This document shows positions 1 through 6,115 of a DNA stretch of 8,055 bases, piece by piece. The notes under the pieces are model-generated. The model did no database searches. It was given only the letters and a program-made list of their open reading frames with translations, and was not told the origin of the DNA. This DNA is from CAZRIP01 sp964600165 (lineage in GTDB: Bacteria; Elusimicrobiota; Elusimicrobia; UBA1565; UBA9628). The stretch is from positions 1 to 8,055 of the forward strand of contig CAZRIP010000138.1 of the NCBI GenBank assembly GCA_964600165.1, read 5' to 3'. A program made the position numbers and the translations under genes. Positions within the stretch are counted from its first letter, which is position 1; every line of letters begins with the position of its first letter.

Positions 1-105
1 CGGGGCCTAATCGTCCTGACGATCCCGGTCATCCTCGCCGCGAGCGGGTTCGTCGCCGAGGACGAGCGCGCCGCGCTGCGCCGCCGGCTCGCGCGCTCCG
101 CGTGA
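1..105 (+). CDS. C-terminal end of a probable integral membrane protein (partial)
   Basis: Frame 1 is open from the window edge and ends at TGA 103-105, giving 34 residues. They start with a hydrophobic stretch (GLIVLTIPVILAASGFV) that could be a final membrane helix, followed by a charged, Arg-rich cytoplasmic-looking tail ending in RRRLARSA. The glycosyltransferase start codon lies inside this stop (GTGA at 102-105), which supports the frame being real and the two genes being translationally coupled. The tail resembles the last helix of a polytopic transporter or polysaccharide flippase, but 34 residues are too few to name a family. The function is unknown. Confidence 0.6.
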   Translation, partial: RGLIVLTIPVILAASGFVAEDERAALRRRLARSA

Positions 106-1232
106 TCCTGTGCGCCGGCGTCGTCTCGGCGATGCTTCTCGTGCTGTGGGCGTGCGTCGCCGTCAACGCCTGGCACTTCGGGCGCCGCCGCCCGATGCCG
201 GCGGGGAAAGTCCTGCCTATGACGATGATCAAGCCGGTCAAAGGGCTCGACGACGCCCTCGTGGCCGGCTTGGAATCCATCGTCGCGTCGGACCCGGAGC
301 GCGCGCTGGAGCTGATCGTCGCGATCGAGTCCGAGGACGACCCGGCTTATCCCGCGGCGCGCGCCTTCGCCGCGCGGCATCAAGATCGCGACGTGAAGGT
401 CCTCATCACCGGCCCGAGCCGCGGCCGCATGGGCAAGGCGCACAACATGATCGAGGCTTACCGCGCCGCCAAGCACCCGCGCGTGATCTTCTCCGACGCC
501 GATACCGAGGCGACCGATGGTCTCGTGCGGCGCACGAGCGAGGCGTTCACGCAAGGCTACGAGGCCGTTTTCGCGCTGCCGTTCCACCGGCGCGCGCCGG
601 GGCCCGGCGGCTTCTTGTTCCAGGTCGCGTTCAATCACGGCTTCGGCGTGGGGGCGGCGCTCAGCTGGTATCTGGGGGCGTTCCGCTTCGCGGCCGGGGC
701 CTGGATGGCGTACACGAAAGAGGCGATCGACCGCTCCGGCGGCCTCGAGCCCGTGGCCCACGCGATCGCCGACGACTTCGCGATCAGCGTGCGCGCGCGC
801 GCCGCCGGGGCGCGCGAGAAGCTGCTCGACGAGTACGTCTATCTCCAGGAGACGGGCACGCGCCTTTGGGAGTCTCTCGTCCACGTCGCCAAGTGGTCCG
901 CCATCATCCGATGGAGCGTGCCGTTTTGGGCTTACGCCGCGGCGCCGCTCGGCAGCCTGCTCGGCTGGTCGCTGGCGCTCTTGTGGTCGAGCGGCGGCTC
1001 GTCATTCGGCTGGACGTTTTTTGGGGCGGCGACGGCGTCGCGTCCGCTCGCGGCGCTCGCGCAGGACGCCTTCGCGGCCAAGGAGCTCATGCCCCTCTGG
1101 CAATATCCGCTCCTCGCGCTCGGCGACGTCGGCGCCGCCGCGTTCTGGCTGTCGGGCTTCCGCTCGACGATCGTGTGGCGCGGAAGAAAGTACCGACTCC
1201 TTCCGGGCGGACAGTCGAAAGTGATAGAGTGA
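102..1232 (+). CDS. Membrane glycosyltransferase of the GT21 / ceramide glucosyltransferase-HpnI type
   Basis: The 376-aa product looks like a family 2/21 glycosyltransferase that transfers a sugar from a nucleotide sugar to a lipid acceptor at the cytoplasmic membrane. Visible parts in order: an N-terminal membrane anchor (about residues 3-25); the KPVKGLD motif (44-50) typical of the ceramide glucosyltransferase/HpnI group; the acidic stretch ESEDDP (76-81); the SDAD motif (131-134), which would bind metal and nucleotide sugar; ADDFAI (223-228) as the third Asp motif; HVAKW (261-265) where the family has (Q/R)xxRW; two or three C-terminal membrane segments (about 272-298 and 333-352); and the WRGRKYRL tail (359-366) common in bacterial members. 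The GTG start at 102 overlaps the upstream stop; ATG 132 (Met11) is an alternative. Neither has a clear Shine-Dalgarno sequence. The receiver-thioesterase gene follows 13 nt after the stop, probably in the same operon. The acceptor (hopanoid, ceramide or another lipid) cannot be read from the sequence; no hopanoid genes are visible here. Confidence 0.85.
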   Translation: MILCAGVVSAMLLVLWACVAVNAWHFGRRRPMPAGKVLPMTMIKPVKGLDDALVAGLESIVASDPERALELIVAIESEDDPAYPAARAFAARHQDRDVKVLITGPSRGRMGKAHNMIEAYRAAKHPRVIFSDADTEATDGLVRRTSEAFTQGYEAVFALPFHRRAPGPGGFLFQVAFNHGFGVGAALSWYLGAFRFAAGAWMAYTKEAIDRSGGLEPVAHAIADDFAISVRARAAGAREKLLDEYVYLQETGTRLWESLVHVAKWSAIIRWSVPFWAYAAAPLGSLLGWSLALLWSSGGSSFGWTFFGAATASRPLAALAQDAFAAKELMPLWQYPLLALGDVGAAAFWLSGFRSTIVWRGRKYRLLPGGQSKVIE

Positions 1233-1245
1233 CACCCCTCACGCC

Positions 1246-2115
1246 ATGCCTAAGACGATCCTCATCATAGACGACGACGCGACGCTGGTCGCGCCGCTCA
1301 AAGAAGGGCTCGAGTCGATCGGCTATCGCGTGGCCGTCGCCTACGACGGCGTGCAGGGCGTCCTGCAGGCCCATCAAAGCAAGCCCGACGTCATCATCCT
1401 CGACTTTCACATGCCCGGAGGCGGCGGCGCGACGGTCTACGAGCGCCTGCGCGCCGCGCCGGACACGGTCAAGACGCCGATCATCTTTTCGACCGTCGTC
1501 ACGGTCGAGGAAGTACGCGCGCGCATCAAGCTCAGCGAGCACACTTTTTTCCTGCGCAAGCCCGTCGGCCTCGGCCAGTTCGTGGCGGTCCTCGGTCAAG
1601 TCCTGGGCGACGGACAGGAAGCTTCCGCCGCCGTCCCGGCGCCGGCCGCCGGGCGCGCGCCCGCGAAAGCCGAGGTCAAGAAGGTCCCGCGCTTCCATGA
1701 GTTCACCGTGCGCGTGACCTACGCCGACACCGACAAGATGGGAATAATCTATTACGCCAATTATCTTCGATATTTCGAATTAGGGCGCACCGAGCTCATG
1801 CGCTCGCTCGGCGTGCGCTACCGCGATCTCGAGGTCCAGCGCAAGATGTTCCTGCCCTGCGTCGAGGCCAACTGCCGCTACCTGGCGCCGAGCCGCTACG
1901 ACGACTTGCTCGCCGTGCGCACGTGGATCTCGGAGCTCGGCAAGGGCAGCGTGCGCTTCGAGTTCGAGATCGTCGACCACGACCTGGGCGGCAAGCGCGC
2001 CGCGCTCGGATTCACGCGCCATGCCGTCGTCAACGACCTCTGGCGGCCGACGCGCGTGCCCGCCGACCTGCGCGCGCTGATGGAGCCCTACGTCGGGCAC
2101 CGTCCCGACGCTTAG
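1246..2115 (+). CDS. Response-regulator receiver domain fused to a YbgC/4HBT-type hot-dog acyl-CoA thioesterase
   Basis: One continuous 289-aa frame carries two recognisable domains. Residues 1-120 are a CheY-like receiver: acidic triad DDD at 9-11, phosphoacceptor D53 in IILDFHMP, S82/T83 at the switch position, and K105-P106 in FLRKP. Residues 121-148 are an Ala/Pro/Lys-rich linker. Residues 150-285 are a hot-dog thioesterase: YADTDKMG (159-166) with the expected catalytic Asp at 163, then IIYYANYLRYFELGRTE. The family His of YbgC (VYHANY) is Tyr here, as in 4-hydroxybenzoyl-CoA-thioesterase-like members. Such enzymes hydrolyse acyl-CoA thioesters in the cytoplasm. Phosphorylation of D53 by a histidine kinase would be the natural control, but no kinase is in the window. 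ATG 1246 follows the glycosyltransferase stop by 13 nt, with only a weak GAG-type ribosome site (around 1226-1232). The last codon interlocks with the stop of the convergent gene. Both domain assignments are secure; the substrate and any regulation of one domain by the other are inference. Confidence 0.9.
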   Translation: MPKTILIIDDDATLVAPLKEGLESIGYRVAVAYDGVQGVLQAHQSKPDVIILDFHMPGGGGATVYERLRAAPDTVKTPIIFSTVVTVEEVRARIKLSEHTFFLRKPVGLGQFVAVLGQVLGDGQEASAAVPAPAAGRAPAKAEVKKVPRFHEFTVRVTYADTDKMGIIYYANYLRYFELGRTELMRSLGVRYRDLEVQRKMFLPCVEANCRYLAPSRYDDLLAVRTWISELGKGSVRFEFEIVDHDLGGKRAALGFTRHAVVNDLWRPTRVPADLRALMEPYVGHRPDA

Positions 2116-4232
2116 CGCGCGCGGCCGAGTTCGAGCCGACGCGCCAGCTTGGGAAGGTTGTACCGCACGAAAAAATACTCGTTGAACGGCCTGTCGTCGG
2201 TGAGAGTCGGGATCGAGCGGAGCCTCTCGTGGAGTGGGCCGAGGTCCACTTCTCCGTCGAGCGTCCGGCGCAGCGTCATCGGGCCCCATTCCGACAGGTC
2301 GCGCCTCGCGGCATCGGGCATGCGCCGGGCGAGCTCGCCGTCGGAGGGAAGCTCGATCTCCGCGCCGCTCGCGAGCACGTGGAATCCCCAGCCCGCGGCG
2401 GATCGAAAGACTCGGACGTGGGCGAACTCCGCCCGCACGGCGTCGACCATCGAGCCGCTCACCGCGGGATCGACGCCCCCGGGGATCCACTGCGCGAGGA
2501 TGCCTCCCGCCGCGAGCCTCGTCTTCGCCAGCGCGTAGAACTCGCGCGAGAACAGCAGCGCCGTGTAGGCGCCGTTGGCGGGAGGCGGAGCGTCGATCGT
2601 GATCACGTCGAAAGTCTCGCCGGCGCGCCGCAGGAAGCGGCGGGCGTCGTCGACGACGATCCTGGCCCCGCTCGTCTCGGAGGCGCGGCCGGGCCCATCC
2701 GGGTGGAAGAACCCGAACAAGCGAGGCACGCTCGGCACGAGCTCGACCGCCGTGACGTCGGCGTTCCACGACAGCAGCGAGCGGAAGGTCGTGCCCATGC
2801 CGAAGCAGAGATCGAGCGCCCGGAGCGGGCGGGTCTTGGAAAGCGCCATCGGCAGGTGGGCCATGATCTTGGTGATCGGGTCCAGGAACGTCATGCTGAC
2901 GCCGTTGACGAGCAGATAGCGATCGCGTCCTTCGCCGCCGGCCTCGACCTCGGCCTCGTAGTCGCGCAGGATGACGGCGTCCGCGCGCCGCTTCGTCGCC
3001 GAAAAGAGGATGAGAGCGGCCGACGCCGCGAGCAGCGCGCGTTTGCGCGCGCCGAGCGCGACGAGCGGCGCGCACAGAAGGACCAGAGCCGCCGGCGCGC
3101 CGGCGCGCGGAAGAAGAACGAAGCCCGCGGCGAGCGGGCCGGCGATGCAGCCGAGGACGTTGACGGCGTAGGCGAGCCCCGTCGCGCCGGGGTCGCCTTC
3201 CGAGGCGCGGTCCACGAGCGCCGGCGTCAGGAAGCCGACGGCGGCCGAGAACGGCACGACGCCGACGCCGAGCTGCGCCAGGAACCAGCGGAGGTCCTGC
3301 GTGCGCGTGACCAGACGCGGATCGGCGCAGACGAGCGTGAGCAGGCCGCAGAAGCCGGCGAGCGCGAGCAGCGTCTCGTCGTCCGGGACGCGGCCGGCGC
3401 GCGCCGCGCGGCGGTACGCGGCCGAGCCCGCGAGCGTCGCGAGCAGGTAAAAGACCAAGATATTGGCGAAGGTATAGACGGTATTCCCGGCGAAGCGCAG
3501 GTAAGCGCGCGTCCAGACGACCTCGAGGCCCATGCTGACGAAGCCGGTCAGAAAGAGCAGCGGCAAGGCCGAGCTCCGGCCCGTCGTACCGGCGGTCCGA
3601 GGCTTTAAAGCCCCGGACCGCCGAGGAAGGCCGGAGCTCAGCGCCAGCGCCGATAGCGCGACCATGAGATTGACGCCCGCGGCCGCTCGCAGCGTGCCCG
3701 AGAGCCCGAGCCACTCGATCAGAAAAAAGACCGCCGCGAAAGCCCCGAGCGCCGCGCCGAGGGCGTTGGCCGCGTAAAGGCCGGCGAAGGCGCTCTTGCC
3801 CTCGCGCGGACGCAGAGCCGCCATCGCCACCGGAAGCGTCGCCCCGAGCAGGGCGCACCAGGGCAGCAGCGCTCCCGCGAGCGCGAGCCCGGACAAGACG
3901 TAGTAGCTCCCGCTCCCGCGCGCCGCGCCTTCGAGCGCGTCCTGCCCGAATCGCAGCGCGAGCGGCGCGAGGACCGACGACAACGCCGCGGCGGCCTCGA
4001 GCGCCGCGTAGCAGCGCAAAAAGAAAACCGGACCTCGAGTCTTGAAACGGCGCGCGAAGACTCCCGCCCCCCAGCTTCCCAAGCCCAGGCCCGCCATGAA
4101 GCAGGAGAGGAACGTCGAGACGAGCGGGGCGTTGACGCCGAAGGCCGCCATCGCCAGCCGCAGCCAGACGATCTCGTAGACCAGGCAGCAGAATCCCGAG
4201 GCGAGGAAGAAAAGCAGGGTGGCCGCGGCCAC
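2112..4232 (-). CDS. Fused MFS-like membrane domain / spermidine synthase-like protein
   Basis: The 706-aa product has a polytopic N-terminal half and a soluble C-terminal Rossmann domain of the spermidine synthase type. The first helix carries SGFCCLVYEIVWLRL (12-26), the hallmark opening of the fused MFS/spermidine synthase family. More membrane helices run to about residue 430. The enzyme-like domain shows LDLCFGMGTT (473-482, binding decarboxylated S-adenosylmethionine or SAM), VVDDARRFL (around 526-534, the conserved acidic pair) and IDAPPP (546-551), where D547 matches the catalytic Asp of the usual DxxDP loop, followed by a LFSREFY-type motif. Aminopropyl transfer to an amine is the family expectation, but many fused members are uncharacterised. 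I chose GTG 4232, 2 nt beyond the AI-2E gene's stop; the frame is open further upstream to 4340, but that part is Arg-rich and out of character. It is the last gene of a tight minus-strand operon. A 69-bp inverted repeat lies in frame within it (residues about 198-221). Confidence 0.85.
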   Translation of the reverse strand: MAAATLLFFLASGFCCLVYEIVWLRLAMAAFGVNAPLVSTFLSCFMAGLGLGSWGAGVFARRFKTRGPVFFLRCYAALEAAAALSSVLAPLALRFGQDALEGAARGSGSYYVLSGLALAGALLPWCALLGATLPVAMAALRPREGKSAFAGLYAANALGAALGAFAAVFFLIEWLGLSGTLRAAAGVNLMVALSALALSSGLPRRSGALKPRTAGTTGRSSALPLLFLTGFVSMGLEVVWTRAYLRFAGNTVYTFANILVFYLLATLAGSAAYRRAARAGRVPDDETLLALAGFCGLLTLVCADPRLVTRTQDLRWFLAQLGVGVVPFSAAVGFLTPALVDRASEGDPGATGLAYAVNVLGCIAGPLAAGFVLLPRAGAPAALVLLCAPLVALGARKRALLAASAALILFSATKRRADAVILRDYEAEVEAGGEGRDRYLLVNGVSMTFLDPITKIMAHLPMALSKTRPLRALDLCFGMGTTFRSLLSWNADVTAVELVPSVPRLFGFFHPDGPGRASETSGARIVVDDARRFLRRAGETFDVITIDAPPPANGAYTALLFSREFYALAKTRLAAGGILAQWIPGGVDPAVSGSMVDAVRAEFAHVRVFRSAAGWGFHVLASGAEIELPSDGELARRMPDAARRDLSEWGPMTLRRTLDGEVDLGPLHERLRSIPTLTDDRPFNEYFFVRYNLPKLARRLELGRAR
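3571..3639. repeat. Nested inverted repeat (palindromic element) in frame inside the MFS/spermidine synthase gene
   Basis: The outer arms are perfect 11-mers: GAGCTCCGGCC (3571-3581) and GGCCGGAGCTC (3629-3639). The inner arms, 3591-3606 and 3607-3622, are 16 nt each and meet at GGCTTT/AAAGCC. Their only mismatch (A3600 against C3613) becomes a U-G wobble in the minus-strand mRNA, so the transcript can fold almost completely. Unpaired strips of 9 nt (3582-3590) and 6 nt (3623-3628) separate the two stems. The whole unit is 69 nt, exactly 23 codons, and encodes a polar Gly/Ser/Arg-rich loop between two membrane segments. No second copy was noticed in the window and no target-site duplication is clear. 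Confidence 0.85.
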
Positions 4233-4234
4233 GG

Positions 4235-5314
4235 TCAGGTGTACGGGATGTCGGCGAGGTCGAAGGCTTCGGTCCCTTGGAGCTGGGCCTCGGTCGAGTA
4301 CCAGGACCAGGCGACCTTGACGAGGGATTTGAGCACGCACACGAACGGCACCGCGAAGATCAGGCCCAAGAACCCGAAGAACTCGCCGCCGAGAAGGAAG
4401 CTCAGGAGAAACAGAAGCGGGTGCAGATGCGCGGAATGCTTGGCGATATAGGGCTGGAGCATCGTCTCATCGCAGAGATGGATCACCAGGAAGACGGCCG
4501 CGACCTTCAAGAAGGCCGCGAAGGTGCCGAACTGGACCCACGCCACGAGTCCGCCGACCAGCGCGCCGACCGCGGCGCCGAGGACCGGCAGGAAGCTCAT
4601 CGCGCCCGCGAGCAGCGCGATCCACAGCGCCTGGCTCACGCCGAGGACGACGAGGCCGAAGAAGGCCGCGACGGCCACGATGAGGTCGACGATGATGAGG
4701 CCGCGCAGATAGTTGCCGAGCGAGGTGTCGATCTCGGACAAGAGGTGCATGGCTTGCTCGACGAAGCGGCTGGGGCAGGCCTGGATCAGCGCCTCGATCG
4801 AGCCGGGGCCGTCGAGCAGCAGGAAGAACGTGATGAACGGGATCAGGAACACGAGCTCGAGCAGCGGGAAGAAGCCCAGGATGTAATGCGGGATGTTCTC
4901 GGCTTGGTCCATGAGGGGGGACAGGGCCGCCGCGTTCACTTGCTCGACGACCTCGCCTCCGAACGGAAGCTTGGCCGCCGCCATGGCTTGCAGCCCGGAC
5001 ATGAAGCCCTTGACCCGCGCCGCGTAGGCCGGCCCTTCGACCTGCAGGCTATGCAGCTCGAGCCCCGCGATCTGGATGAGCGTGTTCGCGACGAGGACGA
5101 CCGCGCAGGCGGCCGCCAGATAGAGCACGAGCACGCCGAGGCCTCGCCGCAAGCCGCGCAGCTGCCAGCGGTTGACGAGCGGCGTCAGCACGTAGGCCGC
5201 CGCGAAGCTGACCAGGAACGGGACCAGCGTGTGCCAGAGATGATAAAAGACGAAGGCGGCGCTCGCGACGAGGACGAGGATCGTCAGCAGGGGGAACGAA
5301 CGCTTCTCGCCCAT
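4235..5314 (-). CDS. AI-2E / PerM family (UPF0118) membrane permease
   Basis: The 359-aa length is normal for the family. An N-terminal pair of helices (about 8-26 and 30-46, with PFLVSFAAAYVLTPLVN) is followed by a third helix (60-82), then a soluble stretch (about 88-145) and a C-terminal helix cluster. Family-typical motifs are the FLLLDGPG segment (164-171), FLPVLGAAVG (241-250) and the run around residues 296-324, which contains HPLLFLLSFLLGG and FGFLGLIFAVPF. Members export or exchange small solutes; roles in autoinducer-2 export or cation/proton antiport are reported for some, so the substrate here is open. ATG 5314 shares its first base with the last base of the TGA of the upstream cyclic-nucleotide-binding gene (TGATG), implying translational coupling. 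The downstream MFS/spermidine synthase gene begins 2 nt after the stop. Confidence 0.9.
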   Translation of the reverse strand: MGEKRSFPLLTILVLVASAAFVFYHLWHTLVPFLVSFAAAYVLTPLVNRWQLRGLRRGLGVLVLYLAAACAVVLVANTLIQIAGLELHSLQVEGPAYAARVKGFMSGLQAMAAAKLPFGGEVVEQVNAAALSPLMDQAENIPHYILGFFPLLELVFLIPFITFFLLLDGPGSIEALIQACPSRFVEQAMHLLSEIDTSLGNYLRGLIIVDLIVAVAAFFGLVVLGVSQALWIALLAGAMSFLPVLGAAVGALVGGLVAWVQFGTFAAFLKVAAVFLVIHLCDETMLQPYIAKHSAHLHPLLFLLSFLLGGEFFGFLGLIFAVPFVCVLKSLVKVAWSWYSTEAQLQGTEAFDLADIPYT

Positions 5315-5808
5315 CAGGCGGGCGTCTCGGTCATCGCGGCCTGCGAGGTCTTGCGCAGCCGGGCCGAGAGCAGCTGCGCGAGGTGCGTCATGATGGTCAC
5401 GCCGATGCGCGGCTGCGAGGAGAGCAGGGTATCGAGCTTCGAACGGTAAAGCAGATAGAGGCGCGAACGCTCGGCGGCCGTCGCGCTCGCCGTGCGCGGC
5501 AGCTGCTCGAGCAGGGCCATTTCCCCGAAGAACTCGCCCGGGCCGACCGCGAAGATCTTGCGCTGCCCGCCGGAGTCGTCCTTCTTGGTCAAGTCGACCT
5601 TGCCGGTCTCGAGCACGAAGAGCGCGCGGCCGATGTCGCCTTCAAGAAAGATCGTCTCGCCGGCGTGGTAGGTGCGCGCGTGGAGAGCCTGAGCGAGTCG
5701 GCCGAGATCGGCGTCGCGCAAGTCCTCGAAGATCGGCAGCGTCTTGAGAAACGTCTTCTTGCGCTGGAACTCGGCGTCGAAAAACAGCTTCTTGAGGAAC
5801 CTGATCAA
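5314..5808 (-). CDS. Stand-alone cyclic nucleotide-binding (CRP/CAP_ED-like) protein
   Basis: From TTG 5808 the product is 164 aa. After a basic N-terminus (IRFLKKLF) comes the CNB domain opening FLKTLPIFEDL (20-30), then the beta-roll with AGETIFLEGD (49-58), and the phosphate-binding cassette FFGEMALLEQLPRTASA (93-109), which keeps the Glu (E96) and Arg (R105) that in CRP-type domains contact the ribose and cyclic phosphate. A C-terminal helix (about 130-155) follows, but there is no helix-turn-helix, so it is unlikely to bind DNA by itself. I chose TTG 5808 because it overlaps the TGA of the 87-aa gene (TTGA) and gives a compact domain; the open frame up to 6036 runs antiparallel in character to the real upstream gene and is Arg/Gly/Pro-rich. 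It is the second gene of the operon and overlaps the permease start by one base. It may sense cAMP or c-di-GMP-like ligands and act on a membrane partner; this is inference. Confidence 0.87.
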   Translation of the reverse strand: MIRFLKKLFFDAEFQRKKTFLKTLPIFEDLRDADLGRLAQALHARTYHAGETIFLEGDIGRALFVLETGKVDLTKKDDSGGQRKIFAVGPGEFFGEMALLEQLPRTASATAAERSRLYLLYRSKLDTLLSSQPRIGVTIMTHLAQLLSARLRKTSQAAMTETPA

Positions 5809-6068
5809 TCTTCTTGGCGGCTCTGGCGGCCGCGCCAGGCGCCCGTCAGGAGGCTCGCTCCCGCCTGCAGCGCCTTCACCCAACCGGACGTCAAAGTCGA
5901 GCTCACGTTCGCCACCGATTCCTCGACCCGGTAAGCGAGGACCTCGACGGACTCCGCCGCGCGGCGCACTCTCAACGCGAGGAACACGAGCGCCGCCATC
6001 ATGACGGCGATCTCCAAGGCGATCAGGGCGATGCACGCGGCGATGAACCCGGCGGTGAAAGGGGTCAT
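5805..6068 (-). CDS. Small single-pass membrane protein, DUF948-like
   Basis: This 87-aa protein starts at ATG 6068, just below a strong promoter. Residues about 7-33 (GFIAACIALIALEIAVMMAAL and following) form one membrane helix, followed by RVRRA, a positive-inside signal. The rest (about 38-75: VEVLAYRVEESVANVSSTL and after) is an amphipathic, possibly coiled-coil segment, and the tail is charged (RGRQSRQED). The layout resembles DUF948-type small membrane proteins, whose role is unknown. It leads the four-gene minus-strand operon, and its TGA overlaps the TTG start of the cyclic-nucleotide-binding gene. A different reading frame over the same bases is also open but has Arg-rich shadow composition. 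The function is not known. Confidence 0.75.
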   Translation of the reverse strand: MTPFTAGFIAACIALIALEIAVMMAALVFLALRVRRAAESVEVLAYRVEESVANVSSTLTSGWVKALQAGASLLTGAWRGRQSRQED

Positions 6069-6077
6069 ATCGGCCTG

Positions 6078-6106
6078 ACTATAACTTAATCACCCTTGGG
6101 TGTCAA
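6078..6106 (-). promoter_or_regulatory. Near-consensus sigma-70 promoter for the four-gene operon
   Basis: On the minus strand, a perfect -35 box TTGACA (6106-6101) is followed by an ideal 17-nt spacer and a -10 box TATAGT (6083-6078; 5 of 6 to TATAAT). The spacer and -10 are AT-rich in an otherwise very GC-rich window. The ATG at 6068 lies only 9 nt past the -10 box, so transcription should start within about 1-3 nt of the start codon. Confidence 0.85.
6091..6102. promoter_or_regulatory. Short inverted repeat overlapping the -35 box, possible operator
   Basis: CACCC-TT-GGGTG is a 5+5 bp inverted repeat with a 2-nt centre. It covers the last two bases of the -35 box and the upstream half of the spacer, a place where a repressor could block RNA polymerase. 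The stem is too short and the loop too tight for a terminator, and no U-run follows. It may be chance; no second copy was noticed in the window. Confidence 0.3.
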
Positions 6107-6115
6107 TTCGGGCCG

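Noticed and set aside
3091..3110. GCCGGCGCGCCGGCGCGC-type alternating GC palindrome
   Set aside because: Such strings are expected from Ala/Gly/Arg codons at this GC content, with no spacing or repetition to suggest a site.
1923..3608. Long plus-strand open frame (561 aa)
   Set aside because: Antisense to the MFS/spermidine synthase gene, with low-complexity charged composition and no recognisable motif.
3591..3622. Inner hairpin as a transcription terminator
   Set aside because: It sits in the middle of a coding region and no U-tract follows on either strand.
1780..3858. Very long minus-strand open frame (692 aa) across the convergent junction
   Set aside because: Its translation is Arg/Gly/Ala-rich without domains and it overlaps two well-supported genes; it is a GC-rich shadow.
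4277..5449. Long plus-strand open frame (390 aa) rich in Glu, Asp, Arg and Gln
   Set aside because: Antisense to the AI-2E permease; the composition is the mirror of hydrophobic codons rather than a real protein.
5809..6036. N-terminal extension of the cyclic-nucleotide-binding protein
   Set aside because: It overlaps the 87-aa membrane protein in another frame, is Arg/Gly/Pro-rich, and the CNB domain starts only after TTG 5808.
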